This document shows, piece after piece, positions 56,890 to 64,000 of a stretch of DNA of 64,000 bases. A program made the position numbers and the translations under genes. The number at the start of each line of letters is the position of its first letter. Position 1 is the stretch's first letter. The stretch comes from Cristatella mucedo. Lineage: Eukaryota; Bryozoa; Phylactolaemata; Cristatellidae. The stretch covers positions 2,746,501-2,810,500 of the forward strand of contig WPIO01000028.1 in the NCBI GenBank assembly GCA_009760855.2. The letters run 5' to 3'. A model generated the notes under the pieces. That model was not told the DNA's origin, made no database searches, and saw nothing but the letters and a program-made list of their open reading frames with translations.

Positions 56890-57596
56890 CCTAGCTCGCA
56901 CCGGCAAATCCCTATGCCGTGACCGCGTGCTAGCTCGCACACACAAAATACAAAAGAATCACAAAATGCCAGCTCGGGCGCGATACGACCGTATTCGGTG
57001 GGGTCCACCGAATCCTCCTAGCGCTGTCTTGTCCTGTTCCGTCCATCGTCGGCGGACAGCCCACCCTCCTCCCTCGCTTTCAGAGAAACGAGTGCCCGAG
57101 GGTGTCGAAGCGCAGAGCCGGACCAAAGACACGAAGATACTAAAGACCCAGAGCGAGCGTCGATCGACTCTTAAATACTTAGCTGAGACAATGGGGCAAG
57201 AGCTTTGTGATATTGGGCCCGACACCAGGGCCCATTACGGTAAGGAATTAATACCGGCACTAGGCCACTGGAATGTCCCCTCTGTCCAGCTTGAATGGCG
57301 AATGGGTTCCAGACGATTCTTTTTGGACAGAGTGATGGCGAAGGTTGACAGGCCAGCCAACATCAATCAGCAGCTCCGGCGGGTATCGGACCAATTATAA
57401 AGGCCGACTCGCCACCGCTGGTCAGAGAGCTTCCTAGCTTGCTCTTAAGCGCTTCCTCTCTAACCGCACTGACGCTCCTCTCTAAGCGCACTGACGCTCC
57501 TCTCTGGCTCACTGCTCCAGGACAAAGGAGTTCTAGCCCGCCTCCGAACAGCTCTTGTTCGTGCTAAAATTCAGCCAAGGCCAGCAGGGCGCTACA

Positions 57597-57600
57597 GTAG
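57597..57600. other. Target-site duplication GTAG, right
   Basis: GTAG directly after GGCGCTACA, matching the left flank at 56144-56147. Confidence 0.65.
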
Positions 57601-57789
57601 GAAAGTCGAAAAAACTCGTAGAAGCACTGACTTAGCCTAGTGGCTAAGCTTCGAGCAATGTCCAACTTTCTACATATATATTGTACTGATCATCCTCAGC
57701 TTATTTATGAGTGCACTCTGCTACAGCTGAGATGACGATACTTTAGCCAAAGATCTTCCATATTCCTTGAGGTTAGTCACTGCAATTAA

Positions 57790-57808
57790 AAACATACACA
57801 CACACACA

Positions 57809-57854
<46 letters not shown>

Positions 57855-58012
57855 TACCCCATATTTATATATATATATACCCCATATATATATATATATA
57901 TACCCCATATATATATATACCCCTTATATATATATATATATACCTTATATATATATATATATATACCCTATATATATATATATATATATATACATATTTA
58001 TTTATTTATTTA
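57790..58012. repeat. TA satellite with periodic CCCC marks
   Basis: (CA)n at the left, then (TA)n broken by ACCCCATA or ACCTTATA at intervals of about 18-25 bp (first five marks near 57856, 57879, 57902, 57919, 57943), and (TTTA)n at the right where it meets the tail of the reverse-strand SINE-B. A 90-codon frame here is only the repeat read as tyrosine and isoleucine. Confidence 0.92.
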
Positions 58013-58140
58013 TCATTTATATCACTTAAGATAACTTAGTCTCCATTCAGGCGTCTCACATATGCCAATGGACTTGAGCCCACGAGCTCGGCCAGACCAT
58101 GGTCTGGGTGACCACCTTAATTGTAGGGTCAAACCAGCCC
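58013..58140 (-). mobile_element. SINE-B copy next to a TA satellite
   Basis: On the reverse strand: GGGCTGGTTTGACCCTACAA, TTAAGGTGGTCACCCAGACC, GAGCTCGTGGGCTCAAGTCC (B box), GTGAGACGCCTGAATGGAGA and CTAAGTTATCTTAAGTGAT. The tail end faces a long TA/ATTT array at 57790-58012. Confidence 0.82.
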
Positions 58141-59789
58141 CATTCGCTTCTTAGTCAGAACGACGCTTTAAAATTGCATGTCCTACTTCAAAATAGCACG
58201 TGCCTACTGGGCCCTCTGATTAAGTAACGTTCCTTTGGACTAACTTCTTTGCTGAAACTTGATGTCCATTTGATGGCCTGCCAGTAACGATCTCAGCTAA
58301 GTTGTTGACTCCCAGTCTAGGAAACATAATAGCTGTTAAGACCTTAAACCTGTTACCTTCCATCTATGATACTTGGACAGGTTGAACTTAGTTTAGTGGC
58401 AAAATCTTTAAGTCTATGCATACGGTTCCACTGTGAACACTAGCGAGCCGATCCGACATGCTCCTCTGTTTATTCCATCAACTTTCAACAAATACACAAT
58501 ACACGATTTGGCCAGGCCTTATCAGGCAAGCCTCAGTTTAGTTAATTCCTTTATTTGCGACATTCTGTCCCAATGTCTGTGATTACCCTTACGAGTGTGT
58601 CGTCCAGTGCGATACTTCACTTGTAGCATACTGTCATTGCTAACCTCAGTAGCCATTATTGTATTTCGAAAGCTTCGATGTTACCACAAAACTCAACCTT
58701 CACTGAGCTGCACTAGCATCCAAGAAGTATTGATACCAAGGTTATGTAACACATTTTGAAGCCCTTTTAATTATTTTAAGCTTCAGCTTAGTTATAAGAA
58801 TTGCCTAGCAATTACAGCCATGAAACACACCACCGGGCTGTCTGACTAAAACCGTTTAGCTGTGATTCCAACACTTCACAAGTCCTATAGGGACATAGTG
58901 AGTCAGAGACCGTGAAACTGATCTATTAGTGCTGGATAATTTGAAATTTCATACAAGCTTATAGTTTTGAAGTGTAAATATGAATTTAAATCCTCTTCAC
59001 AGTACGAGTTTCGCCTTAATCTAAATTGTAACTACTGCCAAGACTGGGCCGACGGTGAAGCCCATGCAAATGTAAGCGGAGCAACAGCCTTCGATCTTTC
59101 CCAGAGTGTATGACTTGATGTTTAACTATCTCCTACTCTTCCATCAATATTATTTAGTGAGTTTGTAGAGCTGATCGATTTCACTATGGTGTGCAGTGCT
59201 GTACCTCCAAATTAAAGTTGTGGAGAATTATAGCACTCGGCTATCTGCACTAGCAATCACAAGAAATTCTTCAACACGTGTCTTCCCAGAGCTGGTAATC
59301 CGCTAATCCAGTGGCTTTCTTACATGTCATGCGATGACTTAAATCTCGTTTGCGGAATAAAAGCAATCTGGAGTGTTTTATTAACATTAGCAAAGCCATA
59401 TCATTTTCAAAACCATTTGATGGGTCGATAAACTGATTTAAGAATCTCCACTGTTCTTAAACAATTGTTCTCACGTTGCCAGAACAGGAAAGAGAGCTAA
59501 TCATTATTGTAGAAGATTTTTTACCGTAGTTGTAATTATTTACCTGAAGCTGGCGGTATCATGCCTTCTCGGCAGTTCTCTTACTAGCACCGAAGTAAAC
59601 CCTAGAGCTGGCTGACGCCCGAAAGAGCCCCGTAATACCTGCATGCATCTCAGAACCTTTCCGGAAGAGTGATAACTGTAGTATGTTATCTTGCTTAATT
59701 GTTAAACCGTTGGCATGTGTTAATAGAAGATGCAAATCCGTTACTACCCTCGAAATAGATACGTAGATATTCAATGTTTTTAAATAGCA
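58141..59789. other. No gene seen between two SINE-B copies
   Basis: No frame over 75 codons and no other repeat. Confidence 0.55.
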
Positions 59790-59873
59790 CGATTAGTAAC
59801 TTAATGTCTATTCAGTCTATTCAGTCGCTTTACCTATGCCATGGGGCTCGAGATAATGATCTCGGCCATCGAT
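59790..59873 (-). mobile_element. SINE-B partial copy
   Basis: On the reverse strand: GGCCGAGATCATTATCTCGA, GAGCCCCATGGCATAGGTAA, AGCGACTGAATAGACTGAAT and AGACATTAAGTTACTAAT. The tail holds a direct duplication of GACTGAATA, and the 3' hairpin arm is missing. Confidence 0.7.
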
Positions 59874-61309
59874 TAATTTTTATTTGACATAGTTTTTGCT
59901 TGTTTACCAGATCTAGTCAACGAAAACTTTCTCCCATATCCACTGAAAGCATACGAATGTAGTACAAATGACCATCTTGCATCTATTGCACCCTTTTGAT
60001 AGTAAATTCAAATGGATAATAACCCTTTAGAAAGTGCAATTTTAGAAAAGTGTATATGTCTACTTTGGATTTCTAGTTACAGCTGCCCCGTTCATGTAAT
60101 TAAATATACAGGTGGCTGCCATGACCCGAACTTGTCATCACGGGAAAAGAGCACGAGTCTAGGTCAAAACCCATAGTAATTACTTCAGAAAACTGAAAAT
60201 ATAAAGGTGACCCAAGAGAATGATGATTGATAGCTCGCCGTAGTAATATTGTGATACATCGGGTGAAAGAAGGCCTTAAAATTGTCTCGATGTCAATTTG
60301 CACACACACGGCCACTGCCATGCATTCAATATTTGACAAGACCTCACTTTATGAACTTTTAGTATCAACACCTTAAGAGAAAAACTGCAGCATTGTGTTC
60401 AATTTTTTATTTGCTCCAGGTTACTTGAGTTAATTGATATTAGGCTTTTGAATTCTGGTTTAAGAAATCAAGCAAATTATTTTCCCTTCGAAAATTATTC
60501 GTAAATCCAGTGATTGAGTTTGATCAGCCTCATAGAAGGTATGGAAGATGTTACAGTCATCATGATACTAGCATAAATATATTATTAAGCAAGATGTAGG
60601 CACTTTGAAGCTAACACTAATGAGGTACAAACCATACTGCATTATTGATTTGTATCGCCCTTGGACAATGTGAGACTATACGATCTGATGTTTAGCATCT
60701 GCTAGTTAAGATTTATATGCCTGGCTGGAGCCGGGACTGCATAAGTCAGCAGCATGCAAATAAATGCAGAGGATACTTCGTCAAAAGAGAATACAAGCAG
60801 CCATTTCTAACAGTCAGATTTTTCAAGTATATCGCCAACAAATCCTTCATTTGAGAATTTATGAAGCTCGTTTCTATGAATCGCGCCTCCTGTATTTATT
60901 TGAGATATACCGATGATTATTTGACCCTTATTCTACCGGAGGGCGCGAGTTAACTGGGCACCACGGCCTTACAACTTCATCCGGCAGGGTTTGTAGATTC
61001 GTCTGTCAGACGAAAGCTTTACGGCATAGTCACTATTTCAGTGTTCGGCATGTTGCAGCTGTGCATAAGTAAATTTCAACTAAGTGGCCAAATCGAAAAG
61101 CATAGCTAGTCACCAACAATTGAATCAACTCGCGGGTAAGAATATTATCCTTTTGCTGATGCGTTTTCGTATTCTTGGCTTATAACTTCAAAGCATTACT
61201 TGCAAGTCATTTGACTAATATCCTCATAGGTAAGGGTTTGCATCAATACATAGTTTTCAATCACATGCGTATCACAAAGTAAGGAGTTTTTATATTCATT
61301 TAGGCCTTT
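59874..61309. other. No gene seen upstream of the GPCR pseudogene
   Basis: No similarity to the DNA upstream of the intact GPCR was noticed beyond the TTTAG site at 61305-61310. Confidence 0.5.
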
Positions 61310-61885
61310 GCTGTGATATCGTGGCAGGCGTCAGCTCCAGAAACGGCTCTATGGGTAAGGTGGGAATATGAAAGATTATTGACTAGTGGTCCTTCGGCTC
61401 CAATCCTGATCTTGGTGGCCTTCTTGCCGTTCACCTGTCCTTGTATGGCGTCGTTACTCCAGTCATATGCTTTGTCGCTATCATTTCAAATTTTCTAAAC
61501 CGGACCGTACTATTGATCATTGCCAAGCGAAATATTTCGCCAATCTACCAAATTCTGTTTGCAATAGCGGTCGCTGAACTTATTATTTGTGGATCGCAAC
61601 TAGTAACCAGGGCTCTGGAATACCCTTGGGTTGCACTGATACATTGATATCCACTGACTGCCGGATCAGAGCGTGCTGGGCTCTGTTGTAGACGTTGTTT
61701 ACCTATCTCTTTACCCAATCTCCCAGATTGCCGGCTTAGTATCCAATTAGTGAACAGTCGTAATATCTGCTTTCAGGTTTATAGCAATCTACTTTCCCGT
61801 GAAGGCATCTCAGTGGTACACAAGATGCCGGGCTATAGCCTCAGTAGTGACCGTGACTACTGCTGCCCTTAGCTGATTCTTGATC
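61310..61885 (+). pseudogene. Truncated GPCR pseudogene, paralogue of the receptor at 43.2 kb
   Basis: Aligns codon by codon with the first half of the 43.2-kb receptor, from the untranslated TTTAG/start region to TM4. Both candidate ATGs are lost (TGT and GTG). A TAC codon has become TAG before the WSFG segment. A stop follows EYPWVALIH, and TAG TGA replaces the codons after SN at the start of TM3. A frame change lies between TM2 and TM3. Recognisable blocks are LSLYGVVTPV (TM1), SPIYQILFAIAVAE (TM2) and FRFIAIYFPVKASQW (TM3/ICL2). The TM2 aspartate has become glutamate. The FRF found in place of DRY in the intact gene is also present here (61772-61780). Similarity stops near 61885, where a reverse-strand LINE fragment begins, so TM5-TM7 are missing. 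Protein similarity is only moderate, so this is an old duplicate and not a recent copy. Confidence 0.85.
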
Positions 61886-61886
61886 A

Positions 61887-62507
61887 GGTTCAACATATAA
61901 CACGAATAACATAGTTAGGGGAACATGCACAGGATCAGCATGCAAGTGTGCTTAGCAGTAGCTTGTACAGACTCAGCTCGCATAGGCAAATAAAGAACGA
62001 ATTAACAGAAAGAACGAAAGAACAGACAGGGACCCAATAAATGCTACTGTAGGCAGGTGTGTTTTAGTTTCTTTTTAAATGTCGATACTTCAGGAGAGCA
62101 GGCGGAAGTCGGGAGTGAGTTCCAGGCTACGGGAGCCTAAGAACGAAAGGCACGGTCTCCAGGGGATATGAGATTTTTACAATTTTGGGTAAACAGCTAT
62201 ATTCCGAAAAGCAGGTGGTACGATGCTTAGCCTGGTGGGAAAGTAGATCTGCTAGATAGGCTGGAGACAAAACATAAAGGCACTAGTAAGTGATAAAACC
62301 TAAAAGTCCATGCGATTCTTGACTAGGAGCCTGTGCAGGTTGGCAAGACGCAGTGCAATATGGGAGCTGTGATGCTTGCAACAGACAAGACTGGCTGCAG
62401 AGTTTGGCACCAGCTATAAGCACTCGAGTCCACAGGCTAGTAGACCACCAAGCAGTGAGTTACAGAAGTCTAGATGTGATGTCAAAAATGTATGTGCTAA
62501 TTTAATA
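61887..62507 (-). mobile_element. Old LINE-1f copy, first part of an interrupted element
   Basis: Starts inside the 3'UTR (CACGAATAACATAGTTAGGG) without a hairpin, directly against the GPCR pseudogene. The C-terminal region follows on the reverse strand, with a small insertion rich in GAAAGAAC (62006-62026). It ends at GTGCTAATTTA near 62507, mid-ORF at the position coding LVHAFV. The sequence picks up again after the younger insertion. Confidence 0.72.
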
Positions 62508-63276
62508 ATAATAATAATTGTAATAATAATTCACTTGATAAAGCGCCCTCAGAGAACTTAATCTCTCTCTAGGCGCTTTACATTTGCTGTAAAGTGAAAT
62601 GCAATTGAATGGTAAGTAAAATCATGCTTGAAAAACAAACGAAATGAATAATATGGTTAGTGGTGACAAGCACAGGGTCAGCATGCAAATGTGGTTAGTG
62701 GCAGCATGAACAGTGTCAGCACACATAAGCACATCAAGGACGAATCACAGGGACCCACTGACTGCTGTCCTAAATAGTTGTTTTTAGGTTCCTTTTAAAT
62801 GTGGTCAGGTCAGGGGATGTTCTGACCCAGATCGGGAGGGAGTTCCAGGCTTTGGGAGCATATGAACTAAATGCACGGTCTCCAAAGGATGTAAGGTTTG
62901 TATGAGGTATTTGTAGACTGTTGGATTCAAAAAATCAGGTGGTACGATGCTTGGCCTGGTGGGGGAGTAGATCTGAGAGATAAGCTGGAGCCAAAGAAGG
63001 AAGTGACTTAAAAGCGAGCGACAAAACCTTGAAGTCAATCCGTTGCTTGACTAGTAGCCAGTGCAGGTCAGCGAGAAGTGGAGTGATATGTCAGCTGCGA
63101 CGCTCACGACAGACAAGCCTAGCTGCAGAGTTTTGCACCAGCTGCAATCGCCTGATCGCACTTGCTGGTAGGCCAGTAAGCAGTGAGTTGCAGAAGTCGA
63201 GACGGGATGTCGCGAATGCATGAACCAACTTAGAAGTGGTATCTTTATCTAATGTGGTATCTCCTATCTATATAAT
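62508..63276 (-). mobile_element. Younger LINE-1f copy nested in the old one
   Basis: (AAT)n tail (62508-62530), perfect hairpin, 3'UTR and C-terminal coding to about 63250. Point changes have produced several stops. TAATTTA occurs just before the tail (62502-62508) and again at about 63270-63277, a candidate 7-bp target duplication. Between the coding end and the right repeat, GTGGTATCT occurs twice (63236 and 63255), a short local duplication at the 5' junction. Confidence 0.78.
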
Positions 63277-63850
63277 TTACATCAGGTGTCCCTGTCTAAA
63301 AAAAGCCCCAGTTTTGGCAATGTTATGCTGCTGAAAGCAGGCATACTTGACTGTGGAGCTCAAATAAATGTCTAATAAAGGTCATTTTAAAAACGACACA
63401 AAGTTTATGTGCTGATTCAAATAGATACATGTTGGCAGAGCAGGTTTTTAGTGTTAGCCTTTCTAATTTTTAATGAGACTTAGTTGGCCCATAATTAGTA
63501 AGTCAGTTACAATCGTTCGATGCCATCCGCATGCTAATTTATGCAGCTAGGTAGTTGAAAGAATTCGATATACTGGAGGGTTTTATTGGTTCAAAGTTAT
63601 GGTGCAAGTGAGTGTCATCTGCTTTAAAGTGACGGCCTAGATTGTGCTTGTCAATCACTTCGGCAAGAGGGAGAAAATATGCTGTGAAAAAAACGGGTCA
63701 AGCACAGAGCCCTGATATTCCCCATATTTTTCAGGCTAATCGGATAATCTTTGCATATTCACATCAATACTCAAGAGTTTACCACTGAGCCGAAACCTCA
63801 CTCATTGCAATTTGATGCCATTGATACACAGATTAAATGCTTTTACAGCT
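63277..63850 (-). mobile_element. Old LINE-1f copy, second part of the interrupted element
   Basis: Resumes with CTGTCTAAAAAAAGCCCCAG, the next coding segment after the break at 62507. It continues through diverged ARNLG, KLNDD and CIDD regions (about 63400-63550) and the YADD region (TAGATTGTGCTTGTCAATCA nearby) to the motif-B and post-A region near 63780. Heavily mutated. The right edge is approximate. Confidence 0.65.
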
Positions 63851-63869
63851 TAGCCATCCCGTTTGTTAA

Positions 63870-64000
63870 ATAGCTGTCTTCCACGGTGGCTTGCAATACA
63901 TTTAACTAGGTCCTTACTTCAGTCTCGGCTAGATTATGGCAAATCCATTTTGGCTGATGTATTCATAAAAGCAAGTAGACCGAGGCAGATGGCTCTGAAT
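63870..64000 (+). mobile_element. Another LINE RT fragment, cut by the window edge
   Basis: A plus-strand frame reads HLTRSLLQSRLDYGKSIL and then ADVFIKASRPRQMALN. The first part matches the LV.S.V.SRLDYCNSLL motif found after the RT domain in jockey/CR1-type elements. The wording is unlike LINE-1f (TSRLDFCNSLL). Only about 40 codons are visible. Confidence 0.4.

Larger units (their letters stand above)
56148..57596 (+). mobile_element. Probable solo LTR (1449 bp, CpG-rich)
   Basis: Begins TGTAACGCC and ends GGCGCTACA, so it has TG...CA ends inside an 8-of-9 inverted terminal match. GTAG lies on both sides (56144-56147 and 57597-57600), a 4-bp target duplication as made by Gypsy/BEL-type integrases. 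The interior is much more GC- and CpG-rich than its surroundings. Three 21-bp units and three 120-160-bp units lie in the left two-thirds. TTATAAAGG at 57391-57399 could be a TATA box about 200 bp before the end, followed by a repeated CTCCTCTCT/GCACTGACG region. This favours plus orientation, with the tandem repeats in U3. AATAAA occurs only on the minus strand (56412-56407), so orientation is uncertain. No second LTR or internal gag-pol was seen. A TIR transposon is the main alternative. Confidence 0.65.

Noticed and set aside
57767-58039. 90-codon Tyr/Ile-rich frame
   Set aside because: A simple TA repeat read as protein.
1-64000. CRISPR array, operons or bacterial gene clusters
   Set aside because: No regularly spaced identical repeats with unique spacers and no tightly packed ORFs. 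The repeats are microsatellites, SINEs and LINEs of an animal-type genome.

Overview
This 64 kb window looks like non-genic DNA from an invertebrate animal genome. The DNA leans AT-rich, has long microsatellites, and is dominated by truncated non-LTR retrotransposons and tRNA-derived SINEs. There is no operon structure, no bacterial-type gene packing and no CRISPR. A spiralian or other marine or freshwater invertebrate would fit the intronless peptide-receptor-type GPCR and the CR1/L2-like LINEs, but the sequence does not fix the phylum. Only one convincing intact host gene is present: a rhodopsin-class GPCR at 43205-44356 (+), 383 codons without an intron. A decayed paralogue lies 18 kb downstream at 61310-61885. 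It carries several stops and is cut off after TM4, where a LINE fragment begins.

Repeats make up most of what can be recognised. (1) One CR1/L2-like LINE family (called LINE-1f here) has about 20 copies or fragments on both strands. All are 5'-truncated and share an RT/C-terminal ORF, a 3'UTR with an internal duplication, a 3' hairpin of about 40 nt and an (ATT)n tail. The longest copy is at 45025-47240. Five fragments are little more than the hairpin tail. Old copies are interrupted by younger ones twice, at 32945-34815 and 61887-63850. (2) Other retroelement pieces include a different CR1-like LINE (2561-3050, 41720-42420), a decayed RT with an RQxDPLSP motif (54510-55350), and a fragment running off the right edge (63870-64000). 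(3) SINE-A is a tRNA-derived SINE with about eight copies between 6.9 and 49.5 kb. (4) SINE-B is a second tRNA-derived SINE with four copies. Its 3' end is a close relative of the LINE-1f hairpin, so it probably borrows that LINE's machinery. (5) A 1449-bp CpG-rich block at 56148-57596 has TG...CA ends, short inverted termini, internal tandem repeats and a 4-bp target duplication. It is best read as a solo LTR. (6) A 5S-rRNA-like fragment at 13594-13688 directly follows a degenerate tandem array.

Layout: 0-6 kb holds LINE fragments. 6-20 kb is SINE-A territory with the 5S-like piece. 20-26 kb holds LINEs. 26-30 kb is mostly unassigned. 30-42 kb holds layered LINEs, microsatellites and the first SINE-B. 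43-44.4 kb is the GPCR gene. 45-47 kb is the longest LINE. 47-54 kb is sparse. 54-60 kb holds the RT relic, the solo LTR, the TA satellite and SINE-B copies. 61-64 kb holds the GPCR pseudogene and a nested LINE. The parts with a functional relationship are the LINE and the SINE that shares its tail, and the GPCR with its dead paralogue. Family names such as LINE-1f, SINE-A and SINE-B are labels for this report only. All family assignments rest on motif reading, not on database searches.
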